From Candidatus Obscuribacterales bacterium (GTDB lineage: Bacteria; Cyanobacteriota; Vampirovibrionia; Obscuribacterales; Obscuribacteraceae), in NCBI GenBank assembly GCA_019745415.1, contig JAIETF010000069.1, positions 1 to 64,000 on the forward strand: a stretch of DNA of 64,000 bases, read 5' to 3'. The notes beneath the pieces are model-generated. The model was given only the letters and a program-made list of their open reading frames with translations. It searched no databases and was not told the origin of the DNA. Position 1 is the stretch's first letter. Every line of letters begins with the position of its first letter. Shown one piece after another: positions 44,220 through 54,521 of this stretch. Made by a program: the position numbers and the translations under genes.

Positions 44220-44786
44220 GTGAATAGACTTTCTCTAGTTGGCGCAGCAGCGATTGTCATCGCCGCTACAGCTGGACTTGCAGTAAACGCCAACGAAGTC
44301 GATCAAGAATTTATCGTCGACACCAGCCCGATAGGTAAGAGCACCCACGGCGTGGTGACCTCCGATCAATTTCTCGAACTAGGTGTACCGACCGCAAACA
44401 GCCTGCGCATTGAAGGCGAACAATCGCTTCGCATGGGCAAACTAGACAGAGCGATAATGGTTCTTCAACGCTCGGTGGAAATGGCGCCGATGGATATGGA
44501 CGGACGCATCTTGTATGCTGAAGCCCTTGAGAAAAAGCTGATTAAGCAGAAAGAAAAAAGAGACCCTGCTCTCTATAATTTCGTGGTCAAGCAATGGCTC
44601 TTTGTAGCAAAAAACGCTGAATTTGCCGACCAAGGCATGCAAGGTTTCCAGCACCTTTATAAAATCGCCGGCACTGTACCTAAGAAGTTTGAGAAAGAAA
44701 AGAAATACCTGGAACGGGTATTGATCAGAGAAGACGGCACCGAGAAAGTAATTCTCGGCAAGAAACCGACTCCAGCTAATCTCTAG
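44220..44786 (+). CDS. Exported hypothetical protein with a TPR-like core
   Basis: 188 residues from GTG 44220, which has GAGGAGA at the ideal distance; an ATG at 44205 overlapping rpe is in frame but lacks a site. Signal peptide ~1-28 (LVGAAAIVIAATAGLAVNA). A single TPR-like unit (LRMGKLDRAIMVLQRSVEMA) lies near residue 75, followed by a Lys-rich helical part. Role unknown; coupled to rpe by position only. Confidence 0.65.
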   Translation: MNRLSLVGAAAIVIAATAGLAVNANEVDQEFIVDTSPIGKSTHGVVTSDQFLELGVPTANSLRIEGEQSLRMGKLDRAIMVLQRSVEMAPMDMDGRILYAEALEKKLIKQKEKRDPALYNFVVKQWLFVAKNAEFADQGMQGFQHLYKIAGTVPKKFEKEKKYLERVLIREDGTEKVILGKKPTPANL

Positions 44787-44794
44787 GTTAAAGC

Positions 44795-45268
44795 CTAAGC
44801 CTTTTGTTGCAACTTTCGCCCAAGCCACCTGCCAATCTTAATGAGCAGGTGGCTTGTTCCATAGAGGGCGCAAGCACCGCCTATGACCATCCAAGCCCAA
44901 GGACTATGCCAATCTATAAGATGGTCGAGCATGGGCAACGATTCGGGAGGAAAGGGCTCGCGAGGCAAAAAGGCAAGAATGAGGAGAAAGAAACCAATAG
45001 CAGCGTTCAAAATACCAAAGCATAGCGTCAACCACCAGCGGTGCCAGAGCCAGAGCAAAGGAACAAAGCCTAGTAAGAGCAAGCTATCTGGAATAAAGAT
45101 CATCGCCCCGGGCTTGATGACAAAGGCAAGAACTATACTTGCCACCCAGAGCAAGGTAGACACTATAGTTGCCCAAAGTGCACGCCGAGGTTTTCTAGAG
45201 GCAGAACCGGCCGTGGCACTTCCGTCAACGTCCAAGTTTTTGTCATGTTGATTATCCTGTGGATGCAT
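44795..45268 (-). CDS. Small multi-pass membrane protein
   Basis: 157 residues with about four hydrophobic segments (LWATIVSTLLWVASIVLAFV; DSLLLLGFVPLLWLW; CFGILNAAIGFFLLILAF; WMVIGGACALYGTSHLLI). Short polar N-terminus. It begins three bases after the stop of the TOPRIM gene, so they share a transcript. No family recognised. Confidence 0.62.
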   Translation of the reverse strand: MHPQDNQHDKNLDVDGSATAGSASRKPRRALWATIVSTLLWVASIVLAFVIKPGAMIFIPDSLLLLGFVPLLWLWHRWWLTLCFGILNAAIGFFLLILAFLPREPFPPESLPMLDHLIDWHSPWAWMVIGGACALYGTSHLLIKIGRWLGRKLQQKA

Positions 45269-45271
45269 ATC

Positions 45272-46465
45272 TCACTCAGTTCTCTCTATCTCACTCAGTC
45301 CTTTTAAAAAGAGCAAGAAATCCTGAACAAAGACAGGAACATCTGCCGAGCTGCGCAGTGATCGCCTAGCGACCTGGGCAAACTCTAATTTATCAAAGTC
45401 ACCCAAACCTCTCTCTCTGAAGAGCTTAGCCAGGTAAGCTTTGCGTGCTCCCTCCCGGGGCATAAAAAAGGGCATCTGAGAGAGCACCTGCCCGTGCAAT
45501 TGCAATTGCTCATTCAGTGCATAAAGCAAGAACTCATAGCTGAAGCAGTCTTCCAGCTCACCGCCTTCCACGACCTTAAGATGATCGATGTCTCTGAGCG
45601 ACTCTTCGATTATGCCGATTTCTTCCACTGCATCCTCATCCAGTAGTGCCACTACCGGTAGTGAGACAAGCTCACGCAAGAGAAGAAAACGCTTCACGAC
45701 TTGCCTAGCTCCCCCACTCGATATCAAAGAAACACCTAGATCATCGAGGCGAAAGCCAAGCTTTTCAGCAGCGCCTGGCAGAAATATAAATTCCGAATTG
45801 CCTTCAACAAGCAAAATCAATCGCGGTGCTAGACGCGGTGAAAGATTCTTGGTCAATTGAAGCAAGCTGTCCGCAAAACCTGGCAAAGACGCACTGGCAG
45901 TGAGATCTCGAGCAGAAAGTTCGTTTTCGCAAGCGCCCAGCAAATCGTTAATTGGCTGAATCAAACTTTCAATCAAGCTCTCTTGCATCGGTTCACTAGG
46001 TGGCAAGCAAAATTCTCGCCAGTTAGGACAAGCCAACAATCTAAACTGCAACCAGGCAAGCATTTTCCGGCGCAGTGAGGGTGCAGCCTGCGGCTTCAGC
46101 AAATCCAAAAGTCTTTCAGTCAGAGAAAAAAAAGAGGCTAGCTCAGGTTCATCATAATCTTTGAGACTTAGGGGTTCGATCACAAGCAAGTTAAATGCGG
46201 AGTCTTTATAGATACGCAAATCAAGCAAGGCTAAAACAATATTAGCCAGAACCATAGCTCTATCGGCCTTCCCACAGTGCATTGCGCCGTAGAGCCTGGC
46301 AAAATACAACGGTGAATAAGATGAAGCTTTCTCTTTGATCTGGGGCATCTTGCGCAAGACTTGCTTGCGCACTTGGGCAAGTCGACTGAGCGGCTCTTCA
46401 ATTGTAAGAGACTTCAGACAAGCTGAAATTCTCTCTGTGCTCGAAAGCGAAATTAGATTTTCCAT
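45272..46465 (-). CDS. TOPRIM-domain protein, OLD-like nuclease half without ATPase
   Basis: 397 residues. A TOPRIM fold lies at ~214-300: LILLVEGNSEFIFLPG (Glu221), the Gly turn ISSGGARQVVKRF, and LLDEDA (Asp276, Asp278), the acidic trio that binds metal in OLD-family nucleases and topoisomerases. OLD proteins carry an N-terminal ABC ATPase; here the first ~200 residues are helical without Walker motifs. It may be a metal-dependent nuclease or an ATP-independent relative. Lone gene pair with a small membrane protein; no phage or restriction genes are adjacent. Confidence 0.68.
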   Translation of the reverse strand: MENLISLSSTERISACLKSLTIEEPLSRLAQVRKQVLRKMPQIKEKASSYSPLYFARLYGAMHCGKADRAMVLANIVLALLDLRIYKDSAFNLLVIEPLSLKDYDEPELASFFSLTERLLDLLKPQAAPSLRRKMLAWLQFRLLACPNWREFCLPPSEPMQESLIESLIQPINDLLGACENELSARDLTASASLPGFADSLLQLTKNLSPRLAPRLILLVEGNSEFIFLPGAAEKLGFRLDDLGVSLISSGGARQVVKRFLLLRELVSLPVVALLDEDAVEEIGIIEESLRDIDHLKVVEGGELEDCFSYEFLLYALNEQLQLHGQVLSQMPFFMPREGARKAYLAKLFRERGLGDFDKLEFAQVARRSLRSSADVPVFVQDFLLFLKGLSEIERTE

Positions 46466-46626
46466 TAAACAGTCAAACTTCGTAATTTACTCTTCCCTTT
46501 TATATGGTGTTGCGTGTAGTCTAATAAATTCCTCGCCAAATTATAAGTGGCGAGCCATATCCCCGATACAAGCATCACTCAAGCACCATACATAAAGGTA
46601 AAGCGCCAAAGTGACGGTGAGAAACC

Positions 46627-48015
46627 ATGTCATCCCTGATAGACGAGAAAGAGCGCAAGCTCTCGGCAGACGAAATAATCGTTGCCGGGTCTACTTGGGC
46701 GGCCATATGGCACATGAGCTGGCCGATGCTTGTACAAATGCTGATAGTCTCGGCAGCAAGCTTCGCCGATGTCTGGGTAGCCGGTAAGCTAGGCTCAGAC
46801 ACACAAGCGGCCATAGGTATATGTAACCAAATCTGGTTCATGATGTTACTGATGACCGTGGCCCTGTCATCAGGTGCAATGGCTCTGATCAGCAGATTCT
46901 GGGGCGCGAGAGATTATAAACAAGCAGAAGTAGCGGGAAGACAATCTCTGCTCTTCGGCATAATCTTCGGAGTGCTCTCGACCATAGCCGGTTTACTTGC
47001 CACCAAACCGCTTTTGGCCATGTCGGGAGTAACGCCGGCGGTGCAAGAACTGGGATGGAAGTTCCTTTCAGTTGATCTTCTCTCACAGTTGCCCTTCACA
47101 ATCGTCTGGACGGCTCACTCTATGTTCAGGGCAATAGGCAATAGCCGTGTGCCTATGTTGAACTGGCTGGCCATGGCGGTGGTAATCATCACCCTAGACC
47201 TTGTCTTGCCGCTCAAATGTCAGTTGGGCATCGCCGGTATAGGCTGGGCCTGGCTTGGTGGCGGGCTGGTTGGCACAGCTCTGAACTTGTATCTGCTTTC
47301 AAAATCAGACCTGAAAGAATCTCTCAATCTATTTAAAGATTTCCAGTTAGCTCCCACCATAGACTGGATGAAGCGCATCTTGAATATAGGCATACCGACC
47401 TGTGTACAAGATCTGGCCTGGGTTTTGGGTAATTTCGCCCTTTATGGAATTTTCTCACTAACCAGCAATCCAACCAGTTCGGAAGCAGCTTGGACAATCG
47501 GCTTCAGATTGGAAGAAATGCTTTGCACCTTGCCTTTGCACGCCATAGGTTGCTCTCTGGGCACCGTGGTCGGCCAAAATCTAGGGGCCGGGCGACCGGA
47601 CAGAGCCGAGAAAGCCGGCTGGCAGGCTAATACAGCCAGCCTACTGATCGAGATACCAACTTGTATATTGATGTTCGTGTTTGCCGAAGCCATAGCCGGA
47701 AAAATGTCCAATGATGCTGAGGTGGTAAAACTTACCGCCGACTATCTAAGAATAGTAGGTCTCTGTCAGCCCCTAGTGGCCTCATGGATTGTGCTGTTCG
47801 GAGCCATGACCGGTGCGGGATATACAAAATGGCCCATGTGGGTCGGTATCTTCTGTCTGACCGTTGTAAGACTGCCTCTAGCTTATATCCTAGTCAGTCA
47901 CTACAAAATGGGAGCCCAAGGAATCTGGGTAGCCCTGGCGGCATCGGCATCGCTGGTAGGCATCATGGCTATACTGCGCTTCCGCTCGGGAGCCTGGAAA
48001 AATCAAGAGGTATAA
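46627..48015 (+). CDS. MATE-family multidrug exporter
   Basis: 462-residue polytopic transporter with about 12 hydrophobic segments; typical blocks ISRFWGARDYKQAEVAG (~80-96), GNSRVPMLNWLAM and GTVVGQNLGAGRPDRAEKA (~312). MATE proteins expel cationic drugs or metabolites in exchange for Na+ or H+. ATG preceded by GTGAGAAACC, a modest site. Single-gene unit closed by a strong hairpin. Confidence 0.92.
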   Translation: MSSLIDEKERKLSADEIIVAGSTWAAIWHMSWPMLVQMLIVSAASFADVWVAGKLGSDTQAAIGICNQIWFMMLLMTVALSSGAMALISRFWGARDYKQAEVAGRQSLLFGIIFGVLSTIAGLLATKPLLAMSGVTPAVQELGWKFLSVDLLSQLPFTIVWTAHSMFRAIGNSRVPMLNWLAMAVVIITLDLVLPLKCQLGIAGIGWAWLGGGLVGTALNLYLLSKSDLKESLNLFKDFQLAPTIDWMKRILNIGIPTCVQDLAWVLGNFALYGIFSLTSNPTSSEAAWTIGFRLEEMLCTLPLHAIGCSLGTVVGQNLGAGRPDRAEKAGWQANTASLLIEIPTCILMFVFAEAIAGKMSNDAEVVKLTADYLRIVGLCQPLVASWIVLFGAMTGAGYTKWPMWVGIFCLTVVRLPLAYILVSHYKMGAQGIWVALAASASLVGIMAILRFRSGAWKNQEV

Positions 48016-48050
48016 GAGTGCAAGAGTAACAGGAATTCTCTTGCACTCTT
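48014..48050 (+). terminator. Terminator hairpin overlapping the MATE stop
   Basis: AAGAGTGCAAGAG (48014-48026) pairs perfectly with CTCTTGCACTCTT (48038-48050). The stem begins within the stop codon. The T-tract is short (CTCTTAG). Confidence 0.65.
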
Positions 48051-48149
48051 CTCTTAGATTAATTCATTCCTGCCGATTGAACTTTTTGGCTGTCAATTAC
48101 GTCTTTAAAGCATAGCCACTATGCACAGTATCAAAAGAAAGGAGGATGC

Positions 48150-48662
48150 ATGCTCAAGCATCTCAAGTATCAATTGCCTGTTTTTAGACTAATGATGGTC
48201 AAGGAAGCTAAAACCGGCACTCTACCTTCTATAAAGTCAGCCCTCGATGCAGCCGAGTTATTCATGCCGCTTTGCTTTGCACCGGAAGAACATTTCGTCG
48301 CCCTGCATCTCAATTCGAAATATGAAGTTATAGGCTTGCATGAAGTTTCGCACGGCACGCTATCAGCGTCCCTAGTGCATCCACGTGAAGTATTCAAAGC
48401 AGCACTCGTTGCCAATAGTTACGCCATAATCGTTTGTCACAACCATCCCTCAGGAGCTCGCCTTAGCGCTTCCAGAGAGGATATTGCCACCACTCGTATG
48501 CTCATAGACGCAGGAAAGATTCTTGGCATAACGGTAATTGACCACCTGATAGTTGGTCCTCAACCGGGGCTTATCGACAAGAGAAACAAAAGTCGAGTCA
48601 TTCCCCTATCAATTAGAGAGGAGCATCCTGAACTGTGGGAACGGGAGTTAGAGCAAATTTAG
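48150..48662 (+). CDS. RadC-like JAB-domain protein
   Basis: 170 residues covering only the JAB/JAMM domain of the RadC (UPF0758) family: FVALHLNSKYEVIGLHEVS, then the metal motif IVCHNHPSGARLSASREDI (HxH...S..D) and VIDHLIVGPQ. Full RadC has an N-terminal helix-hairpin-helix region of ~100 residues, absent here. Such short forms are common on mobile elements, but nothing mobile is adjacent. ATG with AAGGAGG. Biochemical function of the family is unsettled. Confidence 0.82.
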   Translation: MLKHLKYQLPVFRLMMVKEAKTGTLPSIKSALDAAELFMPLCFAPEEHFVALHLNSKYEVIGLHEVSHGTLSASLVHPREVFKAALVANSYAIIVCHNHPSGARLSASREDIATTRMLIDAGKILGITVIDHLIVGPQPGLIDKRNKSRVIPLSIREEHPELWERELEQI

Positions 48663-48738
48663 AAAGAGAAACGGGCACTTTCTGAGGGCTAAAATGTCAT
48701 TTGTAATAAGCAAGCAGCCGCAATAGACCTGGAAAATC

Positions 48739-49959
48739 ATGACCGAAAGACGAGAAACCTTAGCCGTTGCCGTGGGCAGCAAATTAATCGGGGGTGGAAA
48801 CCCGGTCCTGGTGCAGTCCATGACCAATACCCCCACAGAAGATGCTGAGGCTACATACAAGCAAATAGCAGAACTGGCCAAAGCCGGCTCCGAAATAGTC
48901 CGTATCACGGTAAATACCAGAGAAGCGGCCAGAGCTGTGCCGAAGATTGTTTCACTTTTAGAAAAGAACGGCATGGATGTACCTCTAGTCGGTGACTTCC
49001 ATTTCAACGGCCATTTGCTTTTATCTGAATACAAAGATTGCGCCAAACTACTTGCCAAGTACCGCATTAATCCCGGCAACGTGGGCAGAGGCGAAAAACA
49101 CGACGACAATTTCAAACAAATGATCGACGCCGCTCTTACCTGGAATAAACCAGTGCGTATCGGCGTCAACTGGGGTTCGCTCGATCAAGATCTGCTGGCC
49201 CAAATGATGGATGAAAATGCCGCCGCAAAAGAACCTAAAGATGCTCATGCAGTTTTGATCGAAGCCATCGTGGAAAGTGCCGTTTCTTCTGCTCGACTGG
49301 CCCAGTCTTACGGCATGGCCAAAGACAAGATTATTCTCAGCGCTAAAGTTTCAGAAGTGCCTGACCTGGTCACTGTCTATCGCAAGCTAGCCCAGGCGAC
49401 CGACCATGCTCTGCATTTAGGGCTAACCGAAGCCGGCATGGGTATGAAAGGCATGGTTTCATCAGCCGCTGCCCTTTCTATCTTGCTTTTCGAAGGCATT
49501 GGCGACACCATCAGAGTATCGCTGACGCCAAGCCCCGGCGCGCCCCGCATCGAAGAAGTGCAGGTCTGTCAACAGATTTTGCAAAGCCTGGCAATACGGT
49601 CTTTCAAGCCACAAGTGACCGCCTGCCCCGGTTGCGGACGCACAACCAGCACAGTCTTTCAAGAATTAGCTCAAGATATAGAAAAGCACCTCACCCTAAA
49701 GAGAAGCGACTGGGAGAAAGATTTTCCAGGAGTAGAAACAATGAAAGTTGCCGTCATGGGTTGTATTGTGAACGGCCCCGGTGAGTCCAAACATGCAGAC
49801 ATTGGTATCTCGCTGCCGGGCACAGGAGAAGAACCAAGAGCACCCGTCTATATCGATGGTCGTTATCACAGCACCCTATCTGGAGCCGAACTGGCCCAAG
49901 ACTTTATCAAGCTAGTCGAAGACTATGTTGCCGCCAAATATGGAAACCGCTCAAAATGA
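48739..49959 (+). CDS. ispG: 4-hydroxy-3-methylbut-2-enyl diphosphate synthase
   Basis: Iron-sulfur enzyme of the MEP isoprenoid pathway (GcpE). 406 residues. N-terminal TIM barrel with [19 protein letters not shown] (~25-43) and RINPGNVG (~108). The 4Fe-4S domain contains [10 protein letters not shown] (two Cys, ~294-302) and [17 protein letters not shown] (Cys ~336, catalytic Glu). It overlaps the next gene by 4 bp. The product pathway would supply the polyprenyl chains used by the UbiA-family enzyme at 30 kb. Confidence 0.95.
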   Translation: MTERRETLAVAVGSKLIGGGNPVLVQSMTNTPTEDAEATYKQIAELAKAGSEIVRITVNTREAARAVPKIVSLLEKNGMDVPLVGDFHFNGHLLLSEYKDCAKLLAKYRINPGNVGRGEKHDDNFKQMIDAALTWNKPVRIGVNWGSLDQDLLAQMMDENAAAKEPKDAHAVLIEAIVESAVSSARLAQSYGMAKDKIILSAKVSEVPDLVTVYRKLAQATDHALHLGLTEAGMGMKGMVSSAAALSILLFEGIGDTIRVSLTPSPGAPRIEEVQVCQQILQSLAIRSFKPQVTACPGCGRTTSTVFQELAQDIEKHLTLKRSDWEKDFPGVETMKVAVMGCIVNGPGESKHADIGISLPGTGEEPRAPVYIDGRYHSTLSGAELAQDFIKLVEDYVAAKYGNRSK

Positions 49960-51509
49960 CCATAAGAAACAGAAAGAGAAAACTGCTCTGCCTATTGCCG
50001 GCAATTGTCGCCTTATTTTTAGTCGTTTTCAGCCAAAGCAGTGCTCAGGCTAAAGTGACCCTGGCCCGCATTTTCAGTGAAGGCGCCGTTTTTCAAAAAG
50101 ACAAACCAATCAATGTTTGGGGCGAAGCTCTGCCTGGTGAAGTCGTGACTGTAGAAATGGCTATTGGCAGAGCCCAAGCCGTTGTCGACAAAAGCGGCAA
50201 ATTTATGGTGACCCTACCGGCAATGTCATTCTCCGAGCCTCTAGAAATGACGATCACCGGTCAAAACAAAATAGTGCTAAAAAATATCAGGCTGGGACAA
50301 GTTTTTCTAGTAGCCGGAGACGGCATCATGCATGCTTCGCTGCAAGAAGAAGCGGCACTGGAAAAGAAATACGGTTCGGGCGAACTTTCGGAAGGCAATA
50401 CAGAGATGCCCGCCGGGATAAGACTCTACAGACAGCCCATAGCCCTCAGTCGCAATCCCGACACCATTGGCAATACCGGCGATGAACGCACAGGCAGCAA
50501 AGGCTGGGTCAATCTCAATACAAATCAGAATGAAGCGATGAAAGCTTCGGCAATCGGTATGATTTTAGCTAGAGAGTTAAAGCGCAATCTCAAAGATCCA
50601 ATCGGCATTATACAGGTCACCTTACCCGATACGCCGCTTAGATCTTGGATCTCGGCACAAAGTCTGGATAGCATACCGGAAGCGCGCTCCATCGCTCAGA
50701 AAAACATGCTCGATGAAGATATTTACAAGAAAGATTGGCAGGAATATATAAATAGAAGTGAGTTAGAAAAATTGCCATCGAAAAATCTCAGCCAGATGAC
50801 ATCGGCTGTCGCCAACGGCATGCTGGCACCGATTACTCCGTATGGTCTAAAGGCTGTTGTCTTTGCACAAGGCGAAAGCGATCTGCCGGCACCGCTTCAA
50901 TACAAAACTCTCTTTCCAGTCTTTATCAAAGACTTGCGTCGAACCTTTGCCCAAGAACAACTACCACTCTATTATGTGCAATTGGGTGCACAACCGACTG
51001 AAACAGCCGAGAAAGAGAATGCCAGCCAGTCAGCCAGCATCAGACATACCCAGTTTAAGGCACGCATTGCTCCCAAGAGTTATTTGATTGTCTCAAGCGA
51101 CATCTGTCATGAAGATGAGAAGAAAGGCAGCATCTATATGAGCGCCGAAGATTTATCTAAGCGCATAGCCAATACTGCACTGGCGACACTCTATAAACAA
51201 ACAAAACCTTATCTCTATCCGATTGTGGAATATGTAGAGAACGAAGGCAATGCCGTCAAAGTAGTCTTCAAGAATGCCGGACGAGGCTTGATGGCTAAAG
51301 GAAAGCCCCCGGTTAAAGGATTCGCCCTAGCTGGTCATGATCACCAGTTTTTTGAAGCGGAAGCTAAGATAGAGGGCAATACAGTCTTTCTAGAGTCTAA
51401 GTATGTCAGGCAGCCTAAGTTTGTCAGATACGGATGGGGAAACAATCCGAAACTCACCCTCTTTTCTTTAGACGGTCTGCCGGCCATGCCTTACACAAAC
51501 GATCGCTAA
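49956..51509 (+). CDS. Sialate O-acetylesterase-like exported protein, catalytic Ser apparently lost
   Basis: 517 residues with a signal peptide (~1-32, cleavage near SAQAK). The layout matches sialate O-acetylesterases: an N-terminal beta domain ([20 protein letters not shown]), an SGNH-type block near 118-125, [20 protein letters not shown] (~308), and a C-terminal beta domain. The nucleophile motif normally GQSNM reads GDGIM, with Gly123 in place of Ser, and the D-x-H region is degenerate (SSDICHEDE). It is probably a non-catalytic binding protein. Its start overlaps ispG by 4 bp. Confidence 0.72.
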   Translation: MTIRNRKRKLLCLLPAIVALFLVVFSQSSAQAKVTLARIFSEGAVFQKDKPINVWGEALPGEVVTVEMAIGRAQAVVDKSGKFMVTLPAMSFSEPLEMTITGQNKIVLKNIRLGQVFLVAGDGIMHASLQEEAALEKKYGSGELSEGNTEMPAGIRLYRQPIALSRNPDTIGNTGDERTGSKGWVNLNTNQNEAMKASAIGMILARELKRNLKDPIGIIQVTLPDTPLRSWISAQSLDSIPEARSIAQKNMLDEDIYKKDWQEYINRSELEKLPSKNLSQMTSAVANGMLAPITPYGLKAVVFAQGESDLPAPLQYKTLFPVFIKDLRRTFAQEQLPLYYVQLGAQPTETAEKENASQSASIRHTQFKARIAPKSYLIVSSDICHEDEKKGSIYMSAEDLSKRIANTALATLYKQTKPYLYPIVEYVENEGNAVKVVFKNAGRGLMAKGKPPVKGFALAGHDHQFFEAEAKIEGNTVFLESKYVRQPKFVRYGWGNNPKLTLFSLDGLPAMPYTNDR

Positions 51510-51680
51510 TTCATTAATGGACGAGCATGAGAGCGCAGAAAAACTAGAGAGGCTGAACTAATCGCTGAAAGTTTGGCAGACAGCAAGGGCGATCAGCGAC
51601 TTTTGGCTATATTTATTATCAAATCTGTGCCCTGAGACTGCTATTCTTATTGGCATAGAAGCTCATTTAGCCAAGATCTC

Positions 51681-52409
51681 ATGAACAATATACTACTAGA
51701 CACTGAAACTATAGCTGCCCTGTTGTCTCTTTCGGCTATGGAGATAGTGCTTGGCATTGACAATGTAATCTTCATTTCGATACTTTCATCCAGATTGCCG
51801 CAAGAAGAACGCGACAAGGCCAGAATCATGGGCTTGGCACTGGCGGTAGTATCAAGAGTGGCTTTGCTTTTCTCGCTAAACTGGGTCATGGGCTTGAAGT
51901 CACCGCTCTTTGTCATCGCAAAGCATGCCGTTACGGGAAGAGACTTGTTGCTGATATTGGGCGGCGGCTTCTTGATCGCAAAGGCGACAAGAGAAATACA
52001 CGAGAAAATTGAAGGTGAAGAAGATTCTCAAGCGGGTGGAGGGCAGAAACTATCATTGTTCGGCACTCTGGTTCAGATAATGTTGCTCGATCTTGTGTTC
52101 TCTCTTGATTCTGTAATTACCGCTGTCGGTATGGTAGACCAGCTCTGGATAATGGTCGTAGCGGTGCTCGTCTCCGTAGCGATCATGATGATTTTCTCAA
52201 AAGCAGTGAGTGAGTTTATTCTCAGGCATCCTACCGTCAAGATGCTGGCATTAAGCTTTTTACTGCTGATAGGGGTGGTTCTGGTTGGAGACGGTTTTGG
52301 GCACCATATCCCTAAAGGATACATATACGCAGCAATGGCTTTCTCGATCTTTGTGGAGTTCTTAAATCTAGCCGCTGCAAAAAAGAAACAAAAGAAAGTA
52401 GCCGAATAA
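51681..52409 (+). CDS. TerC-family integral membrane protein
   Basis: 242 residues, about seven membrane segments. Family blocks: AMEIVLGIDNVIFISILSSRLP (split here as MEIVLGIDNVIFI and SRLPQEERDKA), GGGFLIAKATREIHEKIEG and MLLDLVFSLDSVITAVGM, with the paired acidic residues typical of TerC. TerC/Alx proteins export manganese or assist metal loading of exported proteins. ATG 51681. Alone between unrelated genes. Confidence 0.92.
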   Translation: MNNILLDTETIAALLSLSAMEIVLGIDNVIFISILSSRLPQEERDKARIMGLALAVVSRVALLFSLNWVMGLKSPLFVIAKHAVTGRDLLLILGGGFLIAKATREIHEKIEGEEDSQAGGGQKLSLFGTLVQIMLLDLVFSLDSVITAVGMVDQLWIMVVAVLVSVAIMMIFSKAVSEFILRHPTVKMLALSFLLLIGVVLVGDGFGHHIPKGYIYAAMAFSIFVEFLNLAAAKKKQKKVAE

Positions 52410-52552
52410 TTTCTGATCTAACAGGTATAGGAAACTGAGCCTGCCTTATTTCCTGATCTCTACAATAGCCTTCTCAACCAGCGACACAGTCATGAGTGCT
52501 TTTACTAAGGACTCTCACAAAATAGCACCCGCATAAGGTGCAGGCGCTAAGG

Positions 52553-52580
52553 GAAAAGGAGAGGTTGCCCTCTCCTTTTC
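52553..52580. terminator. Bidirectional terminator between terC and etfA
   Basis: GAAAAGGAGAGG (52553-52564) pairs with CCTCTCCTTTTC (52569-52580) around TTGC, a 12-bp perfect stem with A/T-rich base usable from both strands. It serves convergent terC and etfBA. Confidence 0.78.
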
Positions 52581-52606
52581 TTGCTCATTTCAATAGATTT
52601 GAGATC

Positions 52607-53584
52607 TTAGTTGTGCTCATGCAGTTTGCGCACTGCATCAGTCAACTTGGGCACCACTTCCAGCACATCGCCCACGATACCATAGGTGGCATGCTTGAAG
52701 ATTGGGGCTTCCGGATCTTTATTGATCGCCACTATCACCTTAGAAGATGACATTCCAGCAAGATGCTGGATGGCTCCCGAAATTCCGCAGGCGATATAGA
52801 GTTGGGGGCTGACTGTCTTACCGGTCTGCCCAACCTGGAACTGGTGATCGATCCAGCCAGCATCTACCACGGCGCGGGAGGCACCGAGAGCAGCGCCAAG
52901 AGCATCGCAAAGCCCTTGCAAGACCGGCCAATTTTCAGGGCCCTTGATTCCTCTGCCGCCGGAGACGACAATAGCCGCTTCCGATAGTTCTACTTTATTC
53001 CCCTCAGCGGCATGAACAGCCACTACTTTGGCTTTGGGCGCGCTTATTTCCAGGCTCAAATCTTCTACAGCGGCTTCCCCGCCAACTTCGCTCAAGGCAA
53101 AGACGTTGGGACGCAATGTGATGAACGACAGATCTCCACTCAAACTATATGTTCCAAAAGTTTTGCCGGAATACATGGGGCGAACCGGGCAAAGAGCAGC
53201 TCCGTCTGCGACAAAATCCATAGCGTCGGAAACGCAGGCAGCATCGAGGCGAGCGGCTGCACGGGGAATGAAGTCTTTGGCCATCGATGTGCAAGCGGCA
53301 AAAACATATTTGGGCGAGACCTTTTTCACAGCTTCGGTCAAAGCTTGGGTGAATGTTTCGGTGCTGTAATTCTCGAGGGCAGCATTATCTACAACCAATA
53401 CTTTCTTGGCGCCGAACTTTCCAAGCTGGGCAGCCAGACCTTTGACACCAGAACCGATAAGCACGGCGCTGACATCACCGCCGACAGCGGCAGCCCGACG
53501 ATGGGCCTCAGAAAGAGCTTCTAGAGAGGCTTTGCGCACCTGTCCGCCCCTCTGTTCTACAAATACCAAAATTCCTTGCGACAT
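52607..53584 (-). CDS. etfA: Electron transfer flavoprotein, alpha subunit
   Basis: FAD-carrying subunit of ETF, which accepts electrons from acyl-CoA dehydrogenases and passes them to the quinone pool. 325 residues. C-terminal FAD domain shows [20 protein letters not shown] (~265) and [20 protein letters not shown] (~290). N-terminal domain is shorter and variable, as usual. Follows etfB by 25 bp. No ETF-quinone oxidoreductase is seen; the acyl-CoA dehydrogenase at 42 kb is a possible donor. Confidence 0.94.
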   Translation of the reverse strand: MSQGILVFVEQRGGQVRKASLEALSEAHRRAAAVGGDVSAVLIGSGVKGLAAQLGKFGAKKVLVVDNAALENYSTETFTQALTEAVKKVSPKYVFAACTSMAKDFIPRAAARLDAACVSDAMDFVADGAALCPVRPMYSGKTFGTYSLSGDLSFITLRPNVFALSEVGGEAAVEDLSLEISAPKAKVVAVHAAEGNKVELSEAAIVVSGGRGIKGPENWPVLQGLCDALGAALGASRAVVDAGWIDHQFQVGQTGKTVSPQLYIACGISGAIQHLAGMSSSKVIVAINKDPEAPIFKHATYGIVGDVLEVVPKLTDAVRKLHEHN

Positions 53585-53609
53585 TTGTTATCTCCAAAAA
53601 TAAAGGGGC

Positions 53610-54392
53610 TTAAAGCACATGCGCTTCTGAGCGCAACAGTTTCACCAACTCGCTCACCTGAGCATCGGTGTCACCTTCGATCTTGCGACCTTGAGGACGC
53701 TCGGGCGGCAAGGCCATTTCTTTGATAATCGCTTTTAGATGGGCACCACCGACCTGACCTTTGACACCAAGGGCGGCAGCATCTTTGACGGCTATTTCCT
53801 TGCGGCGAGCAGCCATTACACCCTTGATTCCAGGGTAACGAGGCTCGTTCAGACCTTTTTGAGCGCTGATCACAGCAGGCAAGGAACCTTCAATGAACTC
53901 ATGGGCTCCTTCAATTTCTCTCTCTGCCTTGAAAGTAGTGCCGTCGCATTCAAACTTGACAGCCATGGTTGCTTGGGCAAAACCAAGTAACTCGGCGAGC
54001 ATGGAAGGTACTTGGCTGTTATCGCCGCCTACACCCTGCTGCCCCATAAAGACTATTTCATAGCCACCATCTTTGATGGCGCTTGCCAAAACCTTGGCAG
54101 TAGACAAAGTATCTAGACCGGCGAAATCAGCATCATTAAGATGAACGGCATTGTCGATGCCTCTAGCCAGACTGTCCCTTAGAACATCGGTACATTCGGC
54201 CCCGCCCATCGAAATAACGGTGGTATCACCGCCTAGTTTCTCCTTCAGTTTAAGAGCTTCTTCAATGGCAAACTCGTCATAGGGGCTGGTAACAAAACGA
54301 ACACCGGCAAAGTCGATATTGTTTTTGCCATCAGCAATCGCTATTTTGGCTTCCGTGTCCGGCACGGCTTTCACACATACGGCAATCTTCAA
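53610..54392 (-). CDS. etfB: Electron transfer flavoprotein, beta subunit
   Basis: AMP-binding partner of EtfA. 260 residues beginning MKIAVCVKAVPDTEAKI, with NPYD-like block TSPYDEFAIEEALKLKE (~36-52), MGQQGVGGDNSQVPSMLAEL (~117) and the ETF-beta signature region VISAQKGLNEPRYPGIKGVM (~177). First gene of the etfBA operon. Classic non-bifurcating or bifurcating status cannot be decided without modelling. Confidence 0.94.
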   Translation of the reverse strand: MKIAVCVKAVPDTEAKIAIADGKNNIDFAGVRFVTSPYDEFAIEEALKLKEKLGGDTTVISMGGAECTDVLRDSLARGIDNAVHLNDADFAGLDTLSTAKVLASAIKDGGYEIVFMGQQGVGGDNSQVPSMLAELLGFAQATMAVKFECDGTTFKAEREIEGAHEFIEGSLPAVISAQKGLNEPRYPGIKGVMAARRKEIAVKDAAALGVKGQVGGAHLKAIIKEMALPPERPQGRKIEGDTDAQVSELVKLLRSEAHVL

Positions 54393-54521
54393 GGCCCTGT
54401 CTCCTAAAGAACGGCAATCAAAGCTGACTAATACTTATCGGTCAGCCTTAAATTGTAGGCTCTGTAAAGACAGGTATCGTTTTTTTACAAGATTCCTTAA
54501 TCAGTTTAGATTAGCGCTTCT

